64,000 nt of DNA from Comamonas testosteroni (lineage in GTDB: Bacteria > Pseudomonadota > Gammaproteobacteria > Burkholderiales > Burkholderiaceae_C), in NCBI GenBank assembly GCA_008727115.1, contig CP044131.1, positions 3,596,001 through 3,660,000 of the forward strand, in the 5' to 3' direction. Position 1 is the stretch's first letter, and each line of letters begins with the position of its first letter. The notes beneath the pieces are model-generated. The model was not told the origin of the DNA and searched no databases. It saw only the letters and a program-made list of their open reading frames with translations. The position numbers and the translations under genes were made by a program. Positions 17,027 to 26,073 of the stretch are shown one piece after another.

Positions 17027-17926
17027 TCAATGGCTGCGAATCATCGTGCCGTAGGCCTGGTCGGTCAAAATTTCCAGCAACATGGAATGCGGCACGCGGC
17101 CATCAATGATATGCACGGCATTCACACCGGCCTTGGCGGCATCCAGCGCACCGGCGATCTTAGGCAACATACCGCCAGAGATAGTGCCATCCGCAAACAA
17201 ACCGTCGATTTCACGAGCAGTCAGATCCGTCAAAAGCTGACCAGCCTTGTCCAGAACACCGGGAGTGTTGGTCAAAAGCACCAGTTTTTCAGCTTGCAAC
17301 ACAGTGGCCAGCTTGCTTGCAACCACGTCGGCATTGATGTTGTAGCTCTCGTTTTCCTCACCGAAGCCAATGGGGCTGATTACAGGAATGAATGCATCTT
17401 CCTGCAGCGCCTTCACCACACTGGGATCAATGGCCACGATATCGCCAACCTGCCCCACGTCGTGCTCGATGTTCGGATCCTTGTTGTCCAGCATCTTGAG
17501 CTTCTTGGCACGAATCAAGCCCCCGTCACGCCCCGTCAGACCCACAGCCTTGCCGCCGGCTTGGTGAATCAGGCCCACGATGTCCTGCTGCACCTCGCCA
17601 GCAAGCACCCACTCCACCACTTCCATGGTCTCTTCATCCGTGACACGCATGCCCTGGATGAATTCGCCCTTCTTGCCCAGACGCCCCAGTGCCGCCTCAA
17701 TCTGCGGCCCACCACCATGAACCACCACAGGGTTGATCCCCACCAGCTTGAGCAGCACCACATCTTCCGCAAAGTCAGCCTGCAAGGCAGGGTCCGTCAT
17801 GGCGTTACCGCCATACTTGATGACCATGGTCTTGCCGTGGAACTTACGGATGTAGGGCAACGCCTGAGCGAGGATTTCGGCTTTGTCGCGGGGGGCGATC
17901 TGGGTGGTGGGGTCAACGGTGGTCAT
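17027..17926 (-). CDS. argB: Acetylglutamate kinase
   Basis: A 299-residue amino-acid kinase that phosphorylates N-acetylglutamate, the second step of arginine synthesis. The N-terminal [18 protein letters not shown] nucleotide-binding segment, [20 protein letters not shown] substrate loop, and [20 protein letters not shown] are all highly typical of ArgB. Length fits (about 295-300). No other arg gene is adjacent; the gene is followed by a terminator and read alone. Divergent from the O-antigen island gene at 18061. Confidence 0.96.
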   Translation of the reverse strand: MTTVDPTTQIAPRDKAEILAQALPYIRKFHGKTMVIKYGGNAMTDPALQADFAEDVVLLKLVGINPVVVHGGGPQIEAALGRLGKKGEFIQGMRVTDEETMEVVEWVLAGEVQQDIVGLIHQAGGKAVGLTGRDGGLIRAKKLKMLDNKDPNIEHDVGQVGDIVAIDPSVVKALQEDAFIPVISPIGFGEENESYNINADVVASKLATVLQAEKLVLLTNTPGVLDKAGQLLTDLTAREIDGLFADGTISGGMLPKIAGALDAAKAGVNAVHIIDGRVPHSMLLEILTDQAYGTMIRSH

Positions 17927-18060
17927 AGATCAAAGCTCGGTCCCATGGGACAATGTTCAAAACAGATGGGCTGCATTGTGCCGCAAACAACGCACTGACA
18001 CGACGTGCTCCAACGATCGCCCCCAGATTGATAATCAAGCCCTAAACAAGAACTAATTGC

Positions 18061-19170
18061 ATGTTTTCAACTCAATTTTCGCTTCTTGAACTAATACGCT
18101 ACGACGCGACCATTGCTCTGCTGGCTTCTTTTGCAACCTGCCTTCTACTTGTTCTTACAAAAAAATGGCATGGCAGCTTTTCCATGGATTCAAGTAGTGG
18201 GGTTCAAAAAGTTCACACAACTCCAACACCCAGAATTGGAGGCATTGGTATTGCAATTGGCGTCTTCGCAGGCTTCGCTGCATCTAGCCATGGCTCTGCA
18301 GCGGCCGAAAAGCGAATGATTCTTGGCGCTATTTTGATGGCCGGAATACCAGCTTTTATTTTTGGTCTTCTGGAGGATTTAACTAAGAAAGTTTCAGTCA
18401 AAGTCCGCCTTCTTGCCACGATGGCATCCGGTGTTCTGGGCTGGGGCATTACAGGAACATCGCTCACACATGTCGACATCCCAGGCATTGACTTCCTGCT
18501 GAGCTTCACCATCATCTCCGTCATCTTCACTGCTATCGCAGTCGGAGGTGTTGCTAACTCCATCAATATTATCGATGGACTCAATGGTCTGACTGCAGGC
18601 ACCGCCCTAATTATTCTTGCTGCTTTCGGAGTCGTTGCAAGACATGTTGGAGATATCCCTCTCGCCTTTACTTGCTTGATTATTGCTGGGGCCGTAGCAG
18701 GCTTCTTCTTCGTCAACTGGCCTAAAGGAAAAATATTCCTTGGTGATGGAGGTGCTTATTTTCTGGGATTTACCTTAGCTTGGATTGCCGTACTGCTTCC
18801 TGAACGGAATCAGTCGGTTTCACCTTGGACCAGCCTACTCATTTGCTCTTATCCCATTATTGAAGTAAGCTTTAGTATTTTACGGCGTTCCCTGCGTGAA
18901 GGTTACAGCCCAACTGAGCCTGATTTCTTCCACCTGCATTCGCTCGCAAACAAACGTTGGGCGAGAAAAATGTTCTCCAATTTTTCAAAACCCATGCAGA
19001 ATGGATTGACATCTCCTTTTCTTTGGATTTATGCAGCAATACCCTGCTTTCTTGCTGTTTTCACCTACCAAAGCAAAATATTAACTGCACTCTCTTTTAT
19101 TTTCAGCTTCGTTTGCTACATTATATTCTATAGCAAGCTCGCATTTTTTCGCTGGATGCCCAAGCGTTAA
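18061..19170 (+). CDS. WecA/MraY-family undecaprenyl-phosphate sugar-1-phosphate transferase
   Basis: A 369-residue polytopic membrane protein with about ten hydrophobic segments. The family signatures are VQKVHTTPTPRIGGIGI near residue 48-65, GVANSINIIDGLNGLTAGTA (D-G-L-N-G active-site loop) and FLGDGGAYFLGFTLAW. Such enzymes transfer a GlcNAc-1-P type unit to undecaprenyl phosphate on the cytoplasmic face, starting O-antigen or related glycan units. The late DFFHLHSLANKRWARK loop with a His motif is also conserved. It is convergent with the downstream glycosyltransferases and likely provides the initiating transferase for the island. Its base composition is intermediate between island and chromosome. 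Confidence 0.9.
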   Translation: MFSTQFSLLELIRYDATIALLASFATCLLLVLTKKWHGSFSMDSSSGVQKVHTTPTPRIGGIGIAIGVFAGFAASSHGSAAAEKRMILGAILMAGIPAFIFGLLEDLTKKVSVKVRLLATMASGVLGWGITGTSLTHVDIPGIDFLLSFTIISVIFTAIAVGGVANSINIIDGLNGLTAGTALIILAAFGVVARHVGDIPLAFTCLIIAGAVAGFFFVNWPKGKIFLGDGGAYFLGFTLAWIAVLLPERNQSVSPWTSLLICSYPIIEVSFSILRRSLREGYSPTEPDFFHLHSLANKRWARKMFSNFSKPMQNGLTSPFLWIYAAIPCFLAVFTYQSKILTALSFIFSFVCYIIFYSKLAFFRWMPKR

Positions 19171-19176
19171 AGCATC

Positions 19177-20256
19177 TCAAATCAATTCAAGGTATTTTTT
19201 CGCAATTGCACTCCGGGAATATCTTTCACGCAACCCGGACCGGCTGAGCATAATTTTTCCATTTTTTGCCAAGATTTCTGAAAGCTCTTGGGAATCTTTA
19301 AAGTATTCCATTTTATTTTCAGTGGAAAATCGATTAAAGTTCACATCAAAGCACAAGATTCGGCAATCATAAAACAGCATTTCCACCAACGATGGATTCG
19401 TACCGCCCACGCTGTGCCCATGCAAATAAATCTCACATGACTGGCGCAGCTCCGCCAACCTTGTTGCATCATAGATAGGGTCTAACAATCTAATTCTAGG
19501 CTGATCTTTATACTTTTCACGAAGATTTCTTCCATAGGGACTGTGATTCCAGTTCCCCACTACGGTATAAAGCTCCAGATTCGAATTCAAGGCCCCCTCG
19601 ATGAGTACATCCAGATTATTTTCAGGTTCGATCCGGCAAATTGTGAGTGCGTGCCTTTTTTTTATTTCAACACCAGATATCCTCTTCACATAATCTCCGG
19701 GATAGGCTATAAGTGAAGATTTTTTGATAAATGGCCTCAGAATATAAGAATGAAGCCCTTCATTATCATAAATAATTTTATGGGCAAAGACCTGCGACAT
19801 TCCATCCAACAGACGCAGTATTCCTCGTTTTGTTTTTCCAAATTTGCTACGACGCCACTCGACGCCATCGATATTAACAATAATCTTTTTCCCTGAAAGA
19901 TCGCACATCAATCTAAAAACGGGAAACCATAATCCGCCAGAAACACCTAAAAAGAAAATATGAGATGAATTTTTGAAGACTCTCAGAAAAGCAAGTGCAT
20001 CATGGAAAATTGACGATCCTCCATTGGCCTTGATCGGGATAAATATCCTTTTCATCCCCTGAAAGTTGCTAGACTGGTCTTCGTATACCGAGGCATCACA
20101 AGTCACAAAAACCTCAGCAGCGTCCTTCGCTATTTCTGGACCACAGTGCTCAAGAAAGGCCTCAAATCCGCCATATCGATTGGGAACGCCAACACTACCC
20201 ACGAACGCAATACGCGGCTTTTCATTTTTCGTTTTAATATTTTTTGACATGTTCAC
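19177..20256 (-). CDS. DUF1972-type glycosyltransferase
   Basis: A 359-residue GT-B-fold protein. The N-terminus PRIAFVGSVGVPNRYGGFEAFLEHCGPEIAK is the mark of DUF1972 proteins, which include rhamnosyltransferases of the WchF type; the C-terminal half has RIEPENNLDVLIEGAL and CEIYLHGHSVGGTNPSLVEMLF, the nucleotide-sugar binding E-x7-E-like region. It probably adds a sugar (possibly rhamnose, given the rml genes 12 kb away) to the lipid-linked unit. It is the last gene of the minus-strand island operon. AT-rich codon use, unlike argB or glyS. Confidence 0.83.
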   Translation of the reverse strand: MNMSKNIKTKNEKPRIAFVGSVGVPNRYGGFEAFLEHCGPEIAKDAAEVFVTCDASVYEDQSSNFQGMKRIFIPIKANGGSSIFHDALAFLRVFKNSSHIFFLGVSGGLWFPVFRLMCDLSGKKIIVNIDGVEWRRSKFGKTKRGILRLLDGMSQVFAHKIIYDNEGLHSYILRPFIKKSSLIAYPGDYVKRISGVEIKKRHALTICRIEPENNLDVLIEGALNSNLELYTVVGNWNHSPYGRNLREKYKDQPRIRLLDPIYDATRLAELRQSCEIYLHGHSVGGTNPSLVEMLFYDCRILCFDVNFNRFSTENKMEYFKDSQELSEILAKNGKIMLSRSGLRERYSRSAIAKKYLELI

Positions 20257-20273
20257 CCTTACTTCATCGCTTA

Positions 20274-21107
20274 TTAAATTCTTTTAATATTGATCAAGAA
20301 TTTGAGCAAAAACAATTCCGAAACACGAACATCCTTATCAAAATACTCTGAAGCATCCTTGAAAAATTGAAGATTGTTTTTCAATCCAAAGATCTTTCTC
20401 ATCAAATAGGATCCATTAACTCCCAGAGCACCAAGAACATTTTCTTGATGCTGACGATAAAGCATCGTAGGGGAGTCCACCCATGATACTTCCCCATACT
20501 TCGAGGCCAATACGGCAATTAATTGATCATGGTGTATCTTGAAATTTATTTCTGGCTTTATATATTTTTTTATACACTTGTTTAGCATCATGGTACAACC
20601 AGTTACCACATTCTGTGCTAGTAGTTTTTTCCAGTGCAAAGAAATACTTGGGTCTAATTTTTGAGTTTTCCAGAGAGATTCGCTCAGTATATTCAAATGA
20701 ACATCAACAACCTTCAAATCTGAAAAAATCAGAACAGGCTTTTCTCTTTCACAAGAGCTCTCGGTCTTTTTTATTTTTTGCAAACATATTTCCACCTTGT
20801 CTGAGCACCAGACATCGTCTTGGTCGCAGAACATAAAATAATCTGCTTCTGAAAAATCCAATAGCCTCAAAAAGCTTTTTGAGCTTCCGATATTATTTTC
20901 TTCATTGAGATATTGTATTTTTTCTGGAAATCTAGCCACATAATCCAATATTATTTCCTTAGTTGCATCTCTCGATCCATCATCTCTGATAATTATTTTT
21001 ATGTTTTCATAGCTCTGGTTAAGCAATGAAAGCAGCTGCGCCTCAATGAATTTTTCACCATTATAGACAGACATCAATATATCAACCGAATCCATCGTCA
21101 TCTCCAA
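20274..21107 (-). CDS. Family 2 glycosyltransferase
   Basis: A 277-residue GT-A glycosyltransferase. DILMSVYNGEKFIEAQLLSLLNQ is the standard N-terminus; IIIRDDGSRDATKEI provides nucleotide-binding acidic residues and FMFCDQDDVWCSDKVE is the D-x-D-like motif. This DQDDVW form is frequent in rhamnosyl-type transferases of O-antigen clusters. Three in-frame Met codons (21107, 21101, 21095) could start it. It lies between the polymerase and the DUF1972 glycosyltransferase on the minus strand. Donor sugar is unknown. Confidence 0.86.
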   Translation of the reverse strand: MEMTMDSVDILMSVYNGEKFIEAQLLSLLNQSYENIKIIIRDDGSRDATKEIILDYVARFPEKIQYLNEENNIGSSKSFLRLLDFSEADYFMFCDQDDVWCSDKVEICLQKIKKTESSCEREKPVLIFSDLKVVDVHLNILSESLWKTQKLDPSISLHWKKLLAQNVVTGCTMMLNKCIKKYIKPEINFKIHHDQLIAVLASKYGEVSWVDSPTMLYRQHQENVLGALGVNGSYLMRKIFGLKNNLQFFKDASEYFDKDVRVSELFLLKFLINIKRI

Positions 21108-21115
21108 ATCAAATT

Positions 21116-22309
21116 TTACTTTTCAAAGTAATAATCAGTGATAACTGATTTTTTGGCATCAATACTTAAGAACCTATCCTCTTCATTTTCGAAGAGGTAA
21201 TTAGTGTATGGTGCATAAGTCGCACTGGTTGCAGGGGTTTCCATCATCAAGAAAAGCTTCGCAATAGCAAATACCACAGGAATTATAGAAATAACAAGCT
21301 TAGAGATTTTTTCAATAAACACAGGAATAAAAGAAAATCCCAAAGCTATGCCTACAAAGAAATAATATCCAAAACGAGTTACAAATTCATTTATTTCAGA
21401 GCCCAGAATATTAATTAATAAATAACAGAAAAACAAATTCAACAGAATAATATCGCGACGCAAAAGATTATTGTACACATTATATTTCAAAATCATCATT
21501 AACAATAAAAAAATACATGGTATAGATATAGTCAGACCAAGCTCCCGCGGATAATTCAAATAATCATGCATAGCCACCATTTTCACCAATAACCACGAAG
21601 GCAAAGACATCATCTCGGCAAATGCGAGCGTTACAGATATCAGTGGCAAGGGGAAAATCATTGTCATAATATAAAAAAACAAAACCAGCAGCATCTGGTT
21701 TCTAGAGAATTTCATCTTCAATATCGGCAACATCAGTAAAAGCATCAAAGCACCAATATGAAAAAATGCCCCCATTATATTAATAACCACATATCTCCAT
21801 AATTTTTCATCAATATATTTCAATGAAAATAAAAATACATAAAAAGACAGAGACTGCCTGAATATGTCAAATTCCCTAAACATGGCCAAAGAAAGGAAGA
21901 CCAACAAAAAAGAGAATTTATACTTCAGTCTGGCATAGTTAATAAATTTATAAAGAGATACAAGATTGAATAATGAAATAAGGAAAACGAGCCCTTGAAA
22001 ACCTATTCCCCACGATTTAAAAATGGAATTTAGAACCCTGTAACCAAAATCCAATGGAGCAAACTCAGGAGAGAAAAATATTGGAGCGATAAATTCACCG
22101 TGCAAGACAAGACCAAGCGGCTCTACCTGATCATAGAAGGAGTAATATACACTCCAATCAATTCCAACATCAAACCTGAAGCCATAGAAAAAAAGTAAAA
22201 CTAGAAATGAAAATGGGAAAACCAATTTATCCAATTTCTGGATTGATTTGAAATATTCAAGAAAAGCCAGAACACCAAAAAAACAAAAAAGCAAATAGTA
22301 TGGAAGCAT
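21116..22309 (-). CDS. EpsG-family O-antigen polymerase (Wzy)
   Basis: A 397-residue very hydrophobic protein with about eleven membrane segments. The start MLPYYLLFCFFGVLAFLEYF and the early FRFDVGIDWSVYYSFYDQVEP loop are the EpsG/Wzy hallmark. It would join O-units on the periplasmic face. The base composition is strongly AT-rich, the most extreme in the island, which is normal for wzy genes and indicates horizontal origin. Confidence 0.86.
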   Translation of the reverse strand: MLPYYLLFCFFGVLAFLEYFKSIQKLDKLVFPFSFLVLLFFYGFRFDVGIDWSVYYSFYDQVEPLGLVLHGEFIAPIFFSPEFAPLDFGYRVLNSIFKSWGIGFQGLVFLISLFNLVSLYKFINYARLKYKFSFLLVFLSLAMFREFDIFRQSLSFYVFLFSLKYIDEKLWRYVVINIMGAFFHIGALMLLLMLPILKMKFSRNQMLLVLFFYIMTMIFPLPLISVTLAFAEMMSLPSWLLVKMVAMHDYLNYPRELGLTISIPCIFLLLMMILKYNVYNNLLRRDIILLNLFFCYLLINILGSEINEFVTRFGYYFFVGIALGFSFIPVFIEKISKLVISIIPVVFAIAKLFLMMETPATSATYAPYTNYLFENEEDRFLSIDAKKSVITDYYFEK

Positions 22310-22377
22310 GTGCTTTATGGCTTTTTCATTGAGAAATAATTTACCTGTTCAACCAAATTTATCAGCAGGCGATCATT

Positions 22378-23439
22378 TCATTCATAGGATGCTCGAAGCT
22401 TTTCCCTCAAGGCAAAAAGCTCTTTATTGCAGGCCAAGTTTAAAATATCAATTATTTCCCTATTCTTTAAGCGCATTGCCTTTAGATCATCTTCTCGAGG
22501 GATCTTTCCGGACATAAAGTCATTCAGCAATATATATTGAAACCCCATCTCATTAAAATCCCCAATATCGGGAGATAAAACTATCGGAATCACACCCCAA
22601 TGGAAATACTCCACCAGTTTTGTAGGACATGCGACCTTATTTACCGCGATAGGATCACGCAGTATGAATCCAAATTCATTCTTCAAATAATATGTCGCAA
22701 CGTCCTTTGGTTCCACAGCAAAGCTTGAAAAATTATTGACTTTTGCATCAGAGGCCAGCTGACCCAGTTTTTGATAGTCACTGGATAAAAAAGTGAACTT
22801 GTAATCATTAACCCTAGCCGCAGCATTTAGCATCAGTGAAATATTCTGCCAGGGCTGAATACCTCCCGCATAAATTGCAGATCCCAAATCTCTTTCCGAG
22901 GAAAGAATTTTATCAAGCAATCCTCTTTCATCATCTATCTTTGGCAAAATCGCAATAACCTTGTCTTCCGAATTATCTCTTTTATATTTATCTCTAAAAT
23001 GTATCTTCATTGCATTTGTCACAAAGACAGCTATCGAGCTTTTCTTAATAACAATCTTCTCTATATGACCAAACAGCCTGGCACGCCATTTCTTATTGGC
23101 GACATGCATTTCCTCAGGAACAATACCATGCATATCTGTAACTGTATTTGACAACCAGTATGCAGGTATGGCCCTTAAAGCGTTATAAACAGAGTGAATA
23201 TAGACGATTGAGGAATTTTTGAAAATCCTTATTATGTAAAAAAAATGCAATAACAAATTCAACTGAAAAACAGTCGCAGAGCCTATTTCAACCTTCTTTT
23301 TCCGAATATTTCCACCCAAAGAAATGTCTAGATATATGCGTGGAACATCATGAACCAGCGTATCAATCCACGCAATTCTTTGTGTAAATCCATCCTTTTC
23401 ATTCATCATAGATGGGAATTTTGCAACAAAGACAATCAT
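22378..23439 (-). CDS. Glycosyltransferase, GT-B (group 1-like)
   Basis: A 353-residue protein that starts MIVFVAKFPSMMNEKDGFTQRIAWID. A central SAIYAGGIQPWQNISLMLNAA segment and a later NKVACPTKLVEYFHWGVIPIVLS match the nucleotide-binding half of group 1 glycosyltransferases. It lies 4 bases from the wecB stop, so translation is probably coupled. The sequence is divergent and I cannot assign donor or acceptor. AT-rich like its neighbours. Confidence 0.78.
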   Translation of the reverse strand: MIVFVAKFPSMMNEKDGFTQRIAWIDTLVHDVPRIYLDISLGGNIRKKKVEIGSATVFQLNLLLHFFYIIRIFKNSSIVYIHSVYNALRAIPAYWLSNTVTDMHGIVPEEMHVANKKWRARLFGHIEKIVIKKSSIAVFVTNAMKIHFRDKYKRDNSEDKVIAILPKIDDERGLLDKILSSERDLGSAIYAGGIQPWQNISLMLNAAARVNDYKFTFLSSDYQKLGQLASDAKVNNFSSFAVEPKDVATYYLKNEFGFILRDPIAVNKVACPTKLVEYFHWGVIPIVLSPDIGDFNEMGFQYILLNDFMSGKIPREDDLKAMRLKNREIIDILNLACNKELFALREKLRASYE

Positions 23440-23443
23440 ATTT

Positions 23444-24577
23444 TTACTTCAAAAAATTCAGAACCGATGCCAAGATATGCTGACTGGATCTTCCATCACC
23501 ATAGGGATTCTTGCTCTCGGCCATCTTTGCATACTCTGCATCGCTCTCTAAAAGCTTGGCAACTTCTGCAACGATACGCTGCTCATTAGTCCCAACCAAC
23601 TTTGCAGTGCCTGCAGCTACGGCTTCTGGACGCTCTGTCGTGTCTCTCATCACAAGTACAGGCTTCGCCAAGGCGGGTGCTTCTTCTTGAATTCCGCCAC
23701 TATCTGTAAGGATGATATTTGATTTCTTCATCAAATAGACAAATGACAAATAATCCTGAGGAGACAGAAGATGAATATTCGGCTGATTCGTCAAATATGT
23801 TTCGACTGGACCTTTGACATTGGGATTCATATGAACTGGATAGACAATATCTAGATCCTTGCGCTGAGAAAGGCTCAGAAGGCTGAGACATATCGACTTC
23901 ATACCATCGCCAAAATTTTCGCGTCTATGTCCAGTTACAAGAAGCATTTTCTTTTTTGAATCCAGAAAATCAAATTTCTTAGACAATTTTTCCTGAACAT
24001 CACTATTTTCGTCAATATACTTACTGATAAACAATAAGGCATCAATCACTGTATTTCCAGTAATATCGATCCATTCTTCTGGAACGTTTTCAGTCAGCAA
24101 ATTGGTCTTGGCTTCCGCGGTTGGTGCAAAATTGAGCCTAGCAACTAGGCCGGTTACACGGCGATTGAACTCTTCCGGCCAAGGCGACCATATATTATTT
24201 GTTCGCAAGCCTGCTTCTACATGACCGACAGGTACTCTCTGATAAAAGCATGCCATCGCCGCTGCAGCTGTGGTTGTCGTATCCCCATGGACAAGAACCA
24301 AATCCGGCTTCCATTCCTGCAAAATTCCAAAGACTCCATTAAGTGCTTTGGTTGATATTTCCGCCAAAGTCTGGCTGCTCGTCATGAGGTTCAAATCATA
24401 ATCCGGCTTGATTTTGAAAAGCTCCAGCACCTGATCCAGCATTTCACGGTGTTGCGCTGTCACGCAGACTTTAGCTTCAAGACTATTATTTTCCTGAAGA
24501 GCTTTTACTACAGGCGCCATCTTAATGGCTTCGGGCCGGGTTCCAAATACGAACAGAACTTTTTTCATTTGCTTCAC
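23444..24577 (-). CDS. wecB: UDP-N-acetylglucosamine 2-epimerase (non-hydrolysing)
   Basis: A 377-residue enzyme that interconverts UDP-GlcNAc and UDP-ManNAc, giving ManNAc-type sugars to the glycan. Signatures: KVLFVFGTRPEAIKMAPVVKAL at the N-terminus, LVLVHGDTTTTAAAAMACFY, GHVEAGLRTNNIWSPWPEEFNR, VTGHRRENFGDGMKSI and ILTDSGGIQEEAPAL. Length and ending are normal. It lies between the flippase and a glycosyltransferase in the island. Confidence 0.94.
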   Translation of the reverse strand: MKQMKKVLFVFGTRPEAIKMAPVVKALQENNSLEAKVCVTAQHREMLDQVLELFKIKPDYDLNLMTSSQTLAEISTKALNGVFGILQEWKPDLVLVHGDTTTTAAAAMACFYQRVPVGHVEAGLRTNNIWSPWPEEFNRRVTGLVARLNFAPTAEAKTNLLTENVPEEWIDITGNTVIDALLFISKYIDENSDVQEKLSKKFDFLDSKKKMLLVTGHRRENFGDGMKSICLSLLSLSQRKDLDIVYPVHMNPNVKGPVETYLTNQPNIHLLSPQDYLSFVYLMKKSNIILTDSGGIQEEAPALAKPVLVMRDTTERPEAVAAGTAKLVGTNEQRIVAEVAKLLESDAEYAKMAESKNPYGDGRSSQHILASVLNFLK

Positions 24578-24643
24578 TCAATGTTATTTCAAGAGAGATG
24601 GTTTATGGTAAATATGATTACACCATCATAGATACTCAATCAA

Positions 24644-25912
24644 TCATTCTGAATTCATACTTTCCATGAATGAAATTTTCTTGAAAACAAAGACATACAT
24701 GCCAATCCAGTAAAGTAGATAGCTTATCGCATAAGCTAGGCATGCACCATTAGCTCCATACTTGTTCACCAAGAAGAAGCTCAAAGAACTTATACACAAG
24801 GCAAATAGTATTTCTGAAATAATACATTCCTTGATGAAGGATCTTCCAAGCATGATAAAAGAAATTAACCAGCTTGCGATTTTTAGATTATCCCCAATCA
24901 TTTGCCAAGCAAATAGATCCCGCATCGGGTAAAACTCTTCCGTAAAGACGATCTTGACAACTAGATCACGGAATATATAAATCATGAGACTACCAAACAT
25001 TGTTACAGGAATTATTATCTTGTAGCCTTGGTAGATCTCCTTCTTAATCTCTTTCGCCCATTTGAGTTCAGAGAGCCTAGGAAGATAGTAGACACTTAAA
25101 GTTGTTGTAACCATCATCAAATAGGCCGTACTCAAGCGCCACATAGCCTCCCAGTGTCCAGCACTGATCCATCCATATGTTTCCCCAATATGATTGCGTA
25201 TAAAAATCTGACTGGACTGCGAGCATACGGCTGTTACCAAAGCAATAGCCGTATATTTTGCAAGATTGATTGCAATTCCTTTATCGACGGCTCCAACCAG
25301 AAATTTAAAGCCGAACCAGTCTGCTTTGACACATAACCAAAAGGTCACAAAGAAAGCTAGAGACTGGTAAACAGCCAATGCTATCAGTGCGCCATACAGA
25401 CCGAACCTGATGGACATAAGGCTTGTGGCAGCAAAGGCAAACAAGCTACCAAATATGTTTGCAACCACATAGCGTCTAATATCCTTTTTACCATTCAATA
25501 TTGCCAACAATAGGCTATTGAACACAAAGAATACCAGAGTTGCCCCAAACCATCCAAAAACGCCACCATACTCCGTATTTTTCAAGAACCACTGAGAAAG
25601 ATATTGGCGAAAAATAATAATAAGAATACCGGTAGTCAGAGATCCAATTAATGCAATAGTTCCAGCAGCACGCCAGACGGCACGCTGTTTTCCCTCATCT
25701 TCATAATATTCTGCAGTATATTTTGTGACACCGGTATTGATAGCGCCACTGGCGAATGTCGTGATCACCTGCACAGCATTCTGAAATTGTCCAATGGCTG
25801 CGTAACCTGCAGGTCCTACATAAATGGCAAGGACTTTGTTGACACCCAGCAGCGTCAACATTTTTATGATCACTGCAATACCATTGAGTATGCTGGTTTT
25901 TATTAGTGTCAT
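24644..25912 (-). CDS. O-antigen flippase (Wzx / polysaccharide export MATE-like)
   Basis: A 422-residue protein with about twelve membrane helices and the O-antigen translocase start TSILNGIAVIIKMLTLLGVNKVLAIYVGPAGYAAIGQFQN. The YVGPAGYA segment is typical of the WzxE-like (O-antigen/ECA) flippase group. It would move the undecaprenyl-linked repeat unit across the inner membrane. It is the first gene of the minus-strand island run (25912 down to 19177) and lies directly downstream of glyS. Confidence 0.88.
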   Translation of the reverse strand: MTLIKTSILNGIAVIIKMLTLLGVNKVLAIYVGPAGYAAIGQFQNAVQVITTFASGAINTGVTKYTAEYYEDEGKQRAVWRAAGTIALIGSLTTGILIIIFRQYLSQWFLKNTEYGGVFGWFGATLVFFVFNSLLLAILNGKKDIRRYVVANIFGSLFAFAATSLMSIRFGLYGALIALAVYQSLAFFVTFWLCVKADWFGFKFLVGAVDKGIAINLAKYTAIALVTAVCSQSSQIFIRNHIGETYGWISAGHWEAMWRLSTAYLMMVTTTLSVYYLPRLSELKWAKEIKKEIYQGYKIIIPVTMFGSLMIYIFRDLVVKIVFTEEFYPMRDLFAWQMIGDNLKIASWLISFIMLGRSFIKECIISEILFALCISSLSFFLVNKYGANGACLAYAISYLLYWIGMYVFVFKKISFMESMNSE

Positions 25913-25936
25913 CGAAGGCTACTCAATATAAAAGAA

Positions 25937-25975
25937 CGCCCCAGTCGTCGTGCCTGCACAGTCCGATCTGGGGCG
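25937..25975. other. Hairpin between glyS and the flippase gene
   Basis: CGCCCCAG and CTGGGGCG form a perfect 8-bp stem with a 23-base loop. There is no strong T tract, so a terminator function for glyS is possible but unproven. The 160-base gap also has to supply the promoter of the island operon; no JUMPstart-like sequence was seen. Confidence 0.35.
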
Positions 25976-26073
25976 AGTGCTTAATTTCAAAAGGGAAAGA
26001 GGTATTGCTCGAATCAAACAATACCGTATTCTCTTTATCCCAAAAGGTGACAAGCAATCCATTTAATCATGAT

